The notes under the pieces were generated by a model that did no database searches, was not told the DNA's origin, and saw nothing but the letters and a program-made list of their open reading frames with translations. Shown piece after piece: positions 17,225 to 25,011 of a stretch of DNA of 64,000 nucleotides. The stretch spans positions 62,001 to 126,000 of the forward strand of contig NZ_JARZHG010000003.1 of assembly GCF_029946505.1 (NCBI RefSeq), in the 5' to 3' direction. The stretch comes from Polyangium sp. y55x31. Lineage in GTDB: Bacteria > Myxococcota_A > Polyangia > Polyangiales > Polyangiaceae. Position numbers and translations under genes: made by a program. Every line of letters begins with the position of its first letter. Within the stretch, counting starts at the first letter, position 1.

Positions 17225-19561
17225 TCAGCGCGGGCGGCGCCGGGCCCTTCGGCCGAGGCCGAGGCCGAGGAGTGAAAACGCGAGCAGCAAGACCGGGCTC
17301 GCGCTGGACGGGCCGATACGGCAGCCGCAGCCGGCCGGATCCGACGAGGCGCCGCCCGACGAGCCGCTCCCGCCATTGCCGGAAGGTGCACACCCGTCGT
17401 TGGCGGGATCGAACGTGCCGCTCTTGCAATCGTCGCATTCATCCATATCGGAGTCGCCGCACGACGCGGGGTCGTTCGGCGAAGGATCGGTCTCGTCGGG
17501 CACGCCGTCGGCGTCGGTGTCGAGGAGGACGCGGATCGCGACGTTCATCGTGCTCGAGAGGGTCGACACGCCGACCCTGTAACGGATGTCCAGGTTGAGC
17601 ACGTGTTCGCCGAACTGGGTGAACTTCAGCGTCGCGTCGCGTGAGCCCGACGCCGCGGGATCATTCGGCTGCGCGATCGTGCCGCTGATGGCGCCGAGCT
17701 CCCAGCTCCCGCCCTCGGCCGAGACGGTGCCCATCTTGGCGTCGACGACCTCGAGGCCGCTCGCGGCATTGAGCGCGCGGAGGACCGCGTCGAGCGCCGG
17801 CCCGCTCCCCTCGTTTTTGTAACCGACCACGTAGCCGCGCTCGACGGGCAGGCTCTGCGCCGCCACGACGAGCTCGCCGGTGAGCGAAAGTCCCATGCGC
17901 GGTTGCCCGCTGGCGCTCGTGCAATCCGCCTCGAAGAGGGCATTCAAGAAGAGGCGCTGCCCCGACTTCCCGGTATACGAATGGCCGCCCAGGTAGCTCA
18001 CCTTGCCGCCGCACGACTCTTCCGGGTTGAAGTTCTTCGGCGGCGCCTTGTCGCCCGTGAACTTGGGAGGCGGCGGCGGCGGATCGACGTCACACGTCCC
18101 GTCCATGTACCCGGACATCCAGACGTCCTCCTTGCCGGGCCCGTCCGTGGCCGTGATGAACGTCACGTCGCGATCGTTCTTGTACGTGGTCCCGAGGTAC
18201 GTGCTCAGGTTATAGGCCGGCTCGCTCCCGCCCTCCGGCGAGAAGAAGCCGTCGAATTGCATGTACGGCACGTCGGGGCGCAGCACCTTGAAGGGGCTCG
18301 GCGAGGGCGCGATGAGGAAGCCGGCGCCTCTCTCCTTGGCGTCGTTCGGCAGGCAGCAGTCCTTGCCGGGGCCGCAGCCGTCGACCACGCATTGGAAGTC
18401 GCCCTCGTCGGGGCCGGGGTTGCAAGGGCAGGGGGGCGGGGTTCCGGTCGTCGTGAGGAAATGGCCCATGCGCCCGGGATCGTCGAGATAGGGCCACGCG
18501 GGGTTCGGCACCGCATTCTCGTACGCGTTGACCGCCTGGCACTCGGCGAAGAAATGGGTCGGGTACTGGAGGAACGAGCGGACCTCGGCGACGACCTCGT
18601 GGCCGTGGTAGGTGATGGGCTTGCCGGCGCATTCCTCCGGTGTCGCCGGGCAGTTCCCGCCGCCGCATTCCACGAGCTCCCGGTCGGCCACGTTCCAGTG
18701 CATGCTCATGATCTGGCAGTAGGCCGGCAGGCCCTCGGGCGTGAAGAGGGCGCCATTCTTGTGGTTCTTGTTCGGCGCATCGCAGGTGCCCATGTTTCCC
18801 ATGACGCTGGGCACGGTGAGCAGGTCCGGGTTCGCCGTGCCGGGGCCGCAGGTGCCCGCGCCGCACTTGGCGGCCGGAAACTCCGCTCCATTCGATTGCT
18901 TGATCCCCGCGGCCCGCAGATACGCCGTCGCGATGTCCTCGTTGCCGTCGGCGAAGACGGCGATGGTCGGCGCGGCGAGCAGCTCCTTTTTGGAGTCGGC
19001 GGTGAAGGGCGCGGTCGCCTCGTGGACCGTCACGACCTGGAACGTGGCGCGGTCCGCCCACGGATTTTGAGCCCACAGGTTTTGATCGTTCCAGGCGTTG
19101 ACGATCTCGATCGCCTTGTCGCGATGGAGCGCGTCGACGACGAAGGGCCCGCCACGGTAGCCGTGGTTCTTGATCGTGGCGCCTTTCGCGGGGCTGCCCC
19201 AGACCACCTGGGCGCCCGCGAAGAAATCGGGGCTCGCCGTGGGGTACGGGCATTTCATCCCCGAGCCCTCCTCCGCGCAGTCCCACGCGCACAGGTCGCC
19301 GGCGGTGTTGCAGGCCGCGGCGTGCCAGACCTTGTCGGGCTCGATCACCCAATGAACGGGCACGCCCTCGCGGAGGAGGTGAAAGAGTAGCCCGTAGGCC
19401 TGGTACATCCCCTCGGTTTGGTAGGCCTGATCCATGGGGATGATCAGGCTCCCGGCGGGAAAGGTCCGCTCCTCGGCGTGAGCTTCGCGCGCGGCGACGG
19501 TGGAGAGCGCCAGCGCGGGGAAAAGTGCAACCCCCGAGAACAAGAGTCTGCTGAGCTTCAT
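17225..19561 (-). CDS. Secreted MYXO-CTERM-like surface protein
   Basis: This protein of 778 residues has a clear Sec signal peptide (MKLSRLL, a hydrophobic core, then AAREAHA). It ends in a Gly/Ser-rich linker, a GCGC cysteine pair, a hydrophobic segment and an Arg-rich tail (RRARRR), the layout of MYXO-CTERM surface-sorting signals. The body has many cysteines and a proline run (DPPPPPPK near 500). Near 680-700 it has DTDADGVPDETDPSPNDP, which resembles thrombospondin type 3-like calcium-binding repeats. No catalytic motif is recognised; function is unknown, with cell-surface anchoring inferred. The start at 19561 is supported by GGAGGAGG about six bases upstream; the ATG-like start 18 bases earlier would shift the signal peptide. 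It lies upstream of the NRPS-PKS gene on the same strand, but the 400-base gap argues against strict co-transcription. Confidence 0.8.
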   Translation of the reverse strand: MKLSRLLFSGVALFPALALSTVAAREAHAEERTFPAGSLIIPMDQAYQTEGMYQAYGLLFHLLREGVPVHWVIEPDKVWHAAACNTAGDLCAWDCAEEGSGMKCPYPTASPDFFAGAQVVWGSPAKGATIKNHGYRGGPFVVDALHRDKAIEIVNAWNDQNLWAQNPWADRATFQVVTVHEATAPFTADSKKELLAAPTIAVFADGNEDIATAYLRAAGIKQSNGAEFPAAKCGAGTCGPGTANPDLLTVPSVMGNMGTCDAPNKNHKNGALFTPEGLPAYCQIMSMHWNVADRELVECGGGNCPATPEECAGKPITYHGHEVVAEVRSFLQYPTHFFAECQAVNAYENAVPNPAWPYLDDPGRMGHFLTTTGTPPPCPCNPGPDEGDFQCVVDGCGPGKDCCLPNDAKERGAGFLIAPSPSPFKVLRPDVPYMQFDGFFSPEGGSEPAYNLSTYLGTTYKNDRDVTFITATDGPGKEDVWMSGYMDGTCDVDPPPPPPKFTGDKAPPKNFNPEESCGGKVSYLGGHSYTGKSGQRLFLNALFEADCTSASGQPRMGLSLTGELVVAAQSLPVERGYVVGYKNEGSGPALDAVLRALNAASGLEVVDAKMGTVSAEGGSWELGAISGTIAQPNDPAASGSRDATLKFTQFGEHVLNLDIRYRVGVSTLSSTMNVAIRVLLDTDADGVPDETDPSPNDPASCGDSDMDECDDCKSGTFDPANDGCAPSGNGGSGSSGGASSDPAGCGCRIGPSSASPVLLLAFSLLGLGLGRRARRRPR

Positions 19562-19610
19562 GCGTGCCTCCTCCAGCATGGGCCTATGCGTTCGAGGCCA
19601 CGCGGCGCCC

Positions 19611-19826
19611 TTATGGGCACGAACGACCTCGTCCCGCGAAGGCGATTCTCATTTGTACGTCTTTGCAGATGAAATCCGTGGGACAATCGCGGTCGTCCGC
19701 ACATTCATCGACGCAGCGTTTTCCGTCTCGGCCGATGCAAAAGAAATCGCTCGGACAATCCTGAATGTTGCACGTCGCACCGAACGGAGCACCGTTGACG
19801 TCGGTGATCGGGCGGTCGCCAGCCAT
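19611..19826 (-). pseudogene. Cys-rich fragment, likely gene remnant
   Basis: This open stretch of 71 codons encodes a cysteine-patterned segment (CNIQDCPSDFFC, then CVDECADDRDCPTDFIC) like the Dickkopf/EGF-like Cys-rich modules found in myxobacterial surface proteins. Reading further upstream in the same frame gives a plausible protein-like stretch (VTPETGALEGEAYG), but two adjacent stops (TGA TAG) precede it, and beyond them the frame again reads LDPDCGF. No good ribosome binding site precedes the ATG. The simplest reading is a decayed or truncated secreted protein. A genuine small secreted protein without a visible signal peptide is less likely. Confidence 0.35.
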
Positions 19827-20145
19827 GCCGTACGCTTCACCTTCAAGTGCTCCTGTTTCAGGCGTAACGTCACGCTATCAGAAGCCGCAGTCGGGATCGA
19901 GATGGTTAATTGATTTACCGGGGGGACGTTTGGCCCACATGTAGCGACACGCAGCCTGGTAAGAAAAGCGACCGCGCGTGTCCATATGCGCGCTCGCTGA
20001 AAAACATCGGCGAGCGACCATTCAATGGAACTCGGGCCTGCGCATCACGAGGGATGTGCTCGCGAGCCTGCGGCGATGGCCGAGGAGGCGACGCCCGGAT
20101 GGCGCTCCCGCCGGCGTCGATATGATTCCGGGGGTTTCTCGCAGG
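19827..20145. other. Intergenic, one possible hairpin
   Basis: I see no gene here. CGACGCC (20089-20095) and GGCGTCG (20113-20119) are perfect 7-base inverted arms with a 17-base loop, beginning 27 bases past the lipoprotein stop on the minus strand. There is no T-run, so a terminator role is only possible. Confidence 0.35.
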
Positions 20146-21384
20146 TCACGGAGCCGCTGCGCTCGCCTCCGCCAGGACCGCGACGGGACCCCAGACCGTC
20201 GGGGCCCACAGTCCTCCCTCCGCGTCCACGGCGAGCTTCGCGTCGTTCATCGCGATGCCCACGACGGCCCGTGTGACAGGATCACGGAGCAGCGTGCCCT
20301 TCGGGATCGAGCGTCTGGGGAGGTCGCTCCGACCGTCGAGCGCGCTCACCTCCAATGCGAATGGACGTACCGGCCCTCCGAGCGGCAGCTCGGCCAGCTC
20401 GGAGCTCTGGATCCACGCGCTGACCGTGACGTTTCCCTCGACGAGCTTGCCCCCGTTCGACACCTCCACGCGCGACCACGCGCCGCCGCCGCGCAGCACG
20501 ACGTCCGCGTGGCGAATGCGGACCAGCTCCGGGCCGTCCTTGCCGATGTGGAGCGTGCCCGAAGCCACGAATCGCCGCTTGCCCCTCGTTTCCGCGCGCG
20601 ACGCGGCCGAAGCGCGCGCCGGATCGAACACGACATCCAGCGCTGCGAGGTCGACCCACCCCGAAATGGTCCCACCATGGAACGGCACGGCGATGAGCAC
20701 CTCGTCGCCGCGCGTCTCGCGCTGCTCGCACGGGGTCCCCACGCGCACCGATATGGTCGCGTCCCAACCCTTCGGACGAGCCGAGCCGCGTGCGACGGGG
20801 CGCAGTTCCACGTCGCGCGCGAGCACCTTGCCGACGCTCGCTTCGTCCACCCAGAAGAGCAATCGGAAGGTGTGCAGGATCGGAATCAGATGCCCCACGC
20901 CCTTGACCGTGGGTTCCGGCCCTGCTTCGCCTTCTTCCTCGACGTCCACCACGACGCGGATGCGGCCTTCGCGACGTTCGGCGATCGCGAGGTCGAGAAA
21001 CGGCGTCTGCTTCCAGGGTCCCGCGCCGCGTGATCCGAGCGCTGCCCCCTCGGGCGTGAACCGCCCGCTCGGCCGCGCGAACAGACGAACGCGAGGCCCC
21101 GCAGCGTCGGCGGCGCGGGCCAGCGCCTCGGCCTCGACCTTGCTCGGCGGAGGCGGAGCCTCGGCGCCGAAACGGTTGCTCGCCGCCGGCGAAGCCTCGG
21201 CGTCGAGACGGTTACCCGGCGGCGGCGCGGAACGCGCGCTTGGCGCCGCCGCGACGGGTGGGGCCGTGGAAGCAGCCGGGAGGTCCCGCGACTTCGCGTG
21301 CTTTTCTTGCGGTTGCGGGCCGGCGCAGCCGACGAAGAGCGCGGCAGCGATCACAGCGTGACGACGAGCCGTCGAGCGGTTCAC
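20146..21384 (-). CDS. Putative lipoprotein of unknown function
   Basis: This encodes a protein of 412 residues starting from GTG at 21384. The first 20 residues form an arginine-containing n-region, a hydrophobic core and the lipobox LFVGC, with Cys20 as the predicted acylation site. A Pro/Ala-rich linker follows (about 22-90), and then a beta-rich domain without recognised motifs (about 95-412). That places it as a membrane-anchored periplasmic or outer-membrane protein. Longer in-frame starts exist up to 21534, but they would overlap the upstream uracil phosphoribosyltransferase gene and bury the signal peptide. The gene follows that gene by 109 bases and may be the last member of the operon or have its own promoter. 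I do not recognise the family. Confidence 0.72.
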   Translation of the reverse strand: MNRSTARRHAVIAAALFVGCAGPQPQEKHAKSRDLPAASTAPPVAAAPSARSAPPPGNRLDAEASPAASNRFGAEAPPPPSKVEAEALARAADAAGPRVRLFARPSGRFTPEGAALGSRGAGPWKQTPFLDLAIAERREGRIRVVVDVEEEGEAGPEPTVKGVGHLIPILHTFRLLFWVDEASVGKVLARDVELRPVARGSARPKGWDATISVRVGTPCEQRETRGDEVLIAVPFHGGTISGWVDLAALDVVFDPARASAASRAETRGKRRFVASGTLHIGKDGPELVRIRHADVVLRGGGAWSRVEVSNGGKLVEGNVTVSAWIQSSELAELPLGGPVRPFALEVSALDGRSDLPRRSIPKGTLLRDPVTRAVVGIAMNDAKLAVDAEGGLWAPTVWGPVAVLAEASAAAP

Positions 21385-21493
21385 GGAGTGCCACGCTACT
21401 CCACGCGCCCCGCCGCGCTCCAGCACGAAATGGAGCGGGCAGATGATCGGACGCATCAGGAGAGGAGACAGGGCCGGGAACGCCTTCCGGCTG

Positions 21494-22186
21494 TCACGGA
21501 TCGGTCCCGAAGTACCGATCCCCGAAATCGCCAATGCCGGGCACCATGTACGCGTTCTCGTTCAGGCGCTCTTCGATCGACGACGTGACGATCTTCACGC
21601 CGGGGTGACGCTCGCCGACGACGGCAATGCCCTCGGGCGCCGTGATCAGGTTGATGAAGATGATCTTCTCTTCTGCGACGCCCCTCTCGAGCAGGACCTG
21701 GATGGCGGCGAGCGCGGTCCCACCCGTGGCCAGCATGGGATCCAGAAGCAGGACGTGGCGTCGCGCGATGTCTTCGGGGAGAGATGAATAATAAAGGTGC
21801 GGCAGCTTCGTCCTCTTGTCTCTCTGAATGAGGATCTTGCCGATACGAATCGAGCCGCAGACGGCGCGCAGCCCCGCCTCCATGCTCTCCCCCGCGCGCA
21901 CGACGGAGACCCCGCAGATCTGGGAGGCGAAGCGCAGGCCGTCGTACGTCTTGCCCACGGGCGTCTCGACCTCGCACGGATCGAAGGGGAGGAGATTCAG
22001 GCCCGCCTCGATCAGCAGGCGGATGATCCTCCCCGAGTAGAAGACGAAATCCTCCCGGCGCACATTCCGGTCGCGGATGACCGTGTGCAGCGCGCGAAGC
22101 TGGTTCGTTTGGGGCAACAGGTGTACGTTCTTCGTCCCGACGTACTCTCGCGTCCGCATGACGGGCGCAATTGACATGTCAATCAT
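21494..22186 (-). CDS. upp: Uracil phosphoribosyltransferase, eukaryote-type
   Basis: This 230-residue enzyme makes UMP from uracil and PRPP. The PRPP loop (LLDPMLATGG) and the uracil-binding end (VPGIGDFGDRYFG) are intact. The rest of the sequence follows the form I know from fungal and protozoan enzymes, with QTNQLRALHTVIRDR near the start, FYSGRIIRLLIEAGLN, RAGESMEAGLR and IRIGKILIQRD, and not the shorter Escherichia coli Upp form (which has RAGLGM at the matching place). The ATG overlaps the stop of the exporter gene in an ATGATTGA arrangement, so translation is coupled and the gene belongs to the indigoidine-type operon. It may consume uracil, which is the normal base substrate or product of the glycosidase in the same operon. 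That role is inference; simple salvage is the alternative. Confidence 0.92.
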   Translation of the reverse strand: MIDMSIAPVMRTREYVGTKNVHLLPQTNQLRALHTVIRDRNVRREDFVFYSGRIIRLLIEAGLNLLPFDPCEVETPVGKTYDGLRFASQICGVSVVRAGESMEAGLRAVCGSIRIGKILIQRDKRTKLPHLYYSSLPEDIARRHVLLLDPMLATGGTALAAIQVLLERGVAEEKIIFINLITAPEGIAVVGERHPGVKIVTSSIEERLNENAYMVPGIGDFGDRYFGTDP

Positions 22187-22628
22187 CGTGAATCGCTTTC
22201 ATTTCGGGTGAACGTGCTCGTCTGGTCATTTGCATGCCGAAGAGCACCATGACGACGCCGAGGAATCGTGCCGCCGTGGGGGGCACGTCCTGGTTGTGGT
22301 AGTCCATCAAGACGGCGGAGATCATCTGGCCGCTGATCACGAGCAGGGCGACCTTCATGCCTCCGAGCCTGGGTAACACGTAGCTGTACATGGCCACGTA
22401 AAACGCACCGAAAAAACCGCCGAGGTATGCGTAGAGCGGAGCGCCGGAGGCGCCGGACTTCCAGCCCCCCAGGACGAAAAGCATCAAGGTCAGGAACACG
22501 AATCCGACGATGTGGTTCCAGAACGACGCTTTGAATGGGCCGAGCACCGTGCTGAGCTGGCCGTTGATCGCGCGGGTCGTGCCGACCACGACGCCGTTGA
22601 GGAGGGCGAGGATGATGTAGAGCGCCAT
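22179..22628 (-). CDS. DUF606/YdcZ-type DMT transporter subunit (second)
   Basis: This 149-residue integral membrane protein has five hydrophobic segments and the DUF606 hallmarks: an early asparagine-containing helix (RAINGQLS), WNHIVGF, YLGGFFGAFYVAMYSYVLPRLG, and a late ISGQMISAVLMD. These half-size members of the drug/metabolite transporter superfamily usually occur as adjacent pairs, as here. It starts three bases after its partner's stop and overlaps the phosphoribosyltransferase start by eight bases. By position it is probably the exporter half for the operon product, or an importer of a pyrimidine-like substrate. The sequence does not decide the direction or the substrate. Confidence 0.85.
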   Translation of the reverse strand: MALYIILALLNGVVVGTTRAINGQLSTVLGPFKASFWNHIVGFVFLTLMLFVLGGWKSGASGAPLYAYLGGFFGAFYVAMYSYVLPRLGGMKVALLVISGQMISAVLMDYHNQDVPPTAARFLGVVMVLFGMQMTRRARSPEMKAIHDD

Positions 22629-22631
22629 GGG

Positions 22632-23099
22632 TCACGCTCGGCCGAAGATGATGAGCACGCTGCCCGCCAGCACGAGCAGCGCCGCGAGGAAGTCGGCGGC
22701 GACGATGCGCCGCTTCGGGGTGCGAAACAGCCCGAAGTGATCCGACACGATTCCGAAGAGCACCTGCCCGACCAGCATGAGGGCAATGGTCCCGGACAAC
22801 GCGAGGCTGCTGTTCACCGCGATCGCGGCCAGGATCACCGTGAACGCTCCGGGGACGCCGCCCAGATAATACCAGAGGGGCGCCTTCGGGGGCGGCTGAG
22901 CCTCTTTGCTTGGAGGACCCAGCAGCCGCGAGCACGACACGACGAGGACGAACGCCGCGAAGGCTCCCAGCCCATGCGCCGCCCAGGACGCGAAGATCGG
23001 CATGGTGTGTTTGGCCAGGAGGCCGTTGTAGTTGAGCATCAACGCGAGGAGGATCCCCGACGTGAATGCCAGGAGCCAATCTCTGGAGCGTCCGATCAT
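22632..23099 (-). CDS. DUF606/YdcZ-type DMT transporter subunit (first)
   Basis: This 155-residue membrane protein has about five transmembrane helices and the family pattern LNYNGLLAKH, WAAHGLGAF, YYLGGVPGAFTVILAAIAVN and LVGQVLFGIVSDHFGLF. It differs from its neighbour mainly by a charged, proline-rich loop (KEAQPPPKAP) between helices two and three. It begins 15 bases after the stop of the HAD phosphatase gene and ends three bases before the second subunit. The two probably form an asymmetric heterodimer of opposite topology, which is how paired small transporters of this superfamily work; that is family knowledge, not seen here. Confidence 0.85.
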   Translation of the reverse strand: MIGRSRDWLLAFTSGILLALMLNYNGLLAKHTMPIFASWAAHGLGAFAAFVLVVSCSRLLGPPSKEAQPPPKAPLWYYLGGVPGAFTVILAAIAVNSSLALSGTIALMLVGQVLFGIVSDHFGLFRTPKRRIVAADFLAALLVLAGSVLIIFGRA

Positions 23100-23114
23100 G
23101 GGTATCGACCACCG

Positions 23115-23786
23115 TCAATTGGGCAAAAGGCCCGTCCGCAGGCATTTCAGCACGTCTTCGAACGTATCGACCACCCACGTCGGGCCCGACGACGAGAGCT
23201 CCTGCACGCCGTGCACGCCATAGGTGACCGCGACGGAGCGCATGCCGGCGGCCCGGGCCATCCATACGTCGTGCGTCGTGTCCCCGACCATGACCGCGCG
23301 TTCGGCCGGGACTCCCAGGGTACGCATGATTCGCTGCCCCATCTCGGGATCCGGCTTCGGCCGGGCGACCTGATCGGCGCCGACGACCACGTCGAAGTGG
23401 CTCCGCAGGCCCGCCGCTTTCAAGAGCGCATCGGCGCTCGCATGGAACTTACTCGTCGCCACGGCCAGGGTCAATCCCTGGTCACGCAACGCGGGCAGGC
23501 CTTCCGCGACCCCGGGGATGAGCAGAGCCTCCGCATGAGGCAGGACGATATCGCGAAACGCGATCTGGTATTGCGTGATGCCATGAGTGACGCGCATGTC
23601 GTCCAGCGGGACACGCATCAGCTCGCTGAAGGCCTGCTCCAGCGGCAGCCCGATGGTCGCTCGAATCGTCGAGGCGCTCGGAGGCCCGAAACCCATGGCC
23701 GCGAAGGCCGTCGAGAACGTCGCCACGATCGCGCGCGGCGTGTCGATGAGAGTCCCGTCCAGGTCGAAGATGGCTACACATTTCAT
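23115..23786 (-). CDS. indB: HAD-family phosphatase, IndB-like
   Basis: This cytoplasmic HAD hydrolase has 223 residues. Motif I is FDLDGTL, with nucleophile Asp8 and acid/base Asp10. Motif II lies in AVATSKF, motif III is the Lys of RPKPDP, and motif IV is VGDTTHD. A helical cap lies between residues 15 and 85, as in phosphoglycolate-phosphatase-like enzymes. The start is fixed by GAAGGA seven bases upstream of ATG 23786; the frame stays open further upstream only because it runs through the glycosidase gene. Known indigoidine clusters (indA-indB-indC) hold a HAD protein in this position. The likely substrate is a 5'-phosphorylated nucleoside or C-ribosyl intermediate made by the adjacent glycosidase. 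The precise substrate is not readable from sequence. Confidence 0.9.
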   Translation of the reverse strand: MKCVAIFDLDGTLIDTPRAIVATFSTAFAAMGFGPPSASTIRATIGLPLEQAFSELMRVPLDDMRVTHGITQYQIAFRDIVLPHAEALLIPGVAEGLPALRDQGLTLAVATSKFHASADALLKAAGLRSHFDVVVGADQVARPKPDPEMGQRIMRTLGVPAERAVMVGDTTHDVWMARAAGMRSVAVTYGVHGVQELSSSGPTWVVDTFEDVLKCLRTGLLPN

Positions 23787-23809
23787 CGAGGTTCCTTCGG
23801 ATGTGGAGG

Positions 23810-24766
23810 TCACTTGCAGCGCGGCTGCCGGCGGTATTGCGCATGGGCGACCGCCAGACGACTGGCCACCTCGGCCGTGCTCACGAGGACGGCCATGTTT
23901 GCCTTGGCGGATCTGCCTTCCGTCGCCTCGTCGACGGCGCGCATGAGGTATTTGGTGAGCGCGTTCCCCCGGACGCCCTCGTTGTCCGCGGCGGCCATCG
24001 CTTTCATCATGATCGCGTCGACCACGCGGCCATCGATCGCGTCTTTTTCCCGGATGGGGCTGGTGATCAAGACAGAGCCGCGGTTGCCCAGCGCCCAATG
24101 GTGCTCGATGGCCCGGGCGATATCCTCTTCCTCGTCCAGCCTGTGTGGGCTGCGGATGCCGCTCGAAGCGCAATAGAATGCCGGAAAATCGTCGGATTGG
24201 AAGGCGATCACCGGAACGCAATGCGTCTCGAGGTACTCCAGGGTCGAGGCCAGATCGAGGATGCTCTTTGCCCCTGCGCAAACGACCGCGACCTTCGATC
24301 GGGTGAACTGGATCAGGTCCGAGGAAATGTCCATGGTCCGTGCTGCGCCCCGGTGCACGCCTCCGATGCCCGCCGAGGCGAAGAAGGGAATGCCCGCCAG
24401 CTCCGCGGCGACCAGGGAAGAGGCCACGGTCGTAGCGCCCATTCCCCCCTTCGCGAGGAGGACGCACATGTCCCGGCTGCTGACCTTGGGGATGCCCGGC
24501 GTCGAACCAAAACGTTCGATGTCCGCCGCCGTCATGCCAATCATGAGCCGTCCGCCTTCGATGCCGATGGTCGCCGGAACTGCGCCGCCGGCCCTGACAA
24601 CCTCCTCCACCTTCCTGGCCGTGGCCACGTTCTCCGGATAGGGCAAACCGTGGGTGATGACATTCGACTCCAGCGCGACCACCGGCTCTCCGGCATGGAT
24701 GGCCTCCGAAACCTCCTCGTTGAACACCAGCGGGACATTCACACGTCGATTGCGGCTCAGCTTCAT
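23810..24766 (-). CDS. psuG: Pseudouridine-5'-phosphate glycosidase, IndA-like
   Basis: This 318-residue enzyme belongs to the PsuG/IndA family, which reversibly joins or splits uracil and ribose-5-phosphate at a carbon-carbon bond. Family segments are all present: [16 protein letters not shown] (31-46), [43 protein letters not shown], and [12 protein letters not shown], whose Lys167 matches the Schiff-base lysine of the Escherichia coli enzyme (Lys166, from memory). The ribosome binding site is modest (GAGACGAG). The gene starts 20 bases after the synthetase stop and ends 23 bases before the phosphatase. In this setting it may work as a C-glycosynthase on the pyridinedione made by the synthetase, as reported for minimycin formation in Streptomyces (recalled). 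Alternatively it may process pseudouridine phosphate itself. Confidence 0.93.
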   Translation of the reverse strand: MKLSRNRRVNVPLVFNEEVSEAIHAGEPVVALESNVITHGLPYPENVATARKVEEVVRAGGAVPATIGIEGGRLMIGMTAADIERFGSTPGIPKVSSRDMCVLLAKGGMGATTVASSLVAAELAGIPFFASAGIGGVHRGAARTMDISSDLIQFTRSKVAVVCAGAKSILDLASTLEYLETHCVPVIAFQSDDFPAFYCASSGIRSPHRLDEEEDIARAIEHHWALGNRGSVLITSPIREKDAIDGRVVDAIMMKAMAAADNEGVRGNALTKYLMRAVDEATEGRSAKANMAVLVSTAEVASRLAVAHAQYRRQPRCK

Positions 24767-24786
24767 TTCTCGTCTCGGCAGGGGGA

Positions 24787-25011
24787 TCAATACTTGGGAA
24801 TCTTGCACAGCAGAGCTTTGCGCTCTACGATCTGGGGCACGTAGACCTGCTCGTTCCAGTGGGCCTTCTCGATCGGCTCGAGGGCGATCGAGATCGCACC
24901 CTCGTCGCAACGGAATGCTTTCTGGACGGCGCTGGTGATCGTGACGATCAGCTCGGATTGCTGCTCCGGGCTGAGGGACACGGGGAAATGCTTGATGTTC
25001 ACGTGCGGCAT
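24787..25011 (-). CDS. Nested tautomerase with its own in-frame start
   Basis: The last 74 codons of the synthetase form a full PptA/4-OT tautomerase ([10 protein letters not shown] at the start, [14 protein letters not shown] later, ending KIPKY), nearly the length of free family members. These enzymes use the amino group of an N-terminal proline, exposed after Met removal. In the fusion that Pro is internal and blocked. The ATG at 25011 is preceded at ideal distance by AAAGGAG, so a free active copy could be made from inside the larger gene. Whether one or both forms are made is not decided by the sequence. A lost stop codon, by mutation or sequencing error, is the plain alternative. The likely role is to set the tautomer of the pyridinedione product. 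Confidence 0.55.
   Translation of the reverse strand: MPHVNIKHFPVSLSPEQQSELIVTITSAVQKAFRCDEGAISIALEPIEKAHWNEQVYVPQIVERKALLCKIPKY

Noticed and set aside
17213-17226. GAGGCG/CGCCTC inverted repeat at the end of the MYXO-CTERM gene as a terminator
   Set aside because: The two-base loop cannot form a proper hairpin and there is no T-run.
20146-21534. Longer version of the lipoprotein starting at 21534 or 21456
   Set aside because: It would overlap the phosphoribosyltransferase gene and place the lipobox at residue 70 or 44, too far in for a lipoprotein signal.
23115-24467. Extended 450-codon frame joining the HAD phosphatase to upstream sequence
   Set aside because: The extra N-terminal part is an out-of-frame reading of psuG. 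A good ribosome site precedes ATG 23786, and the HAD motif I starts right there.
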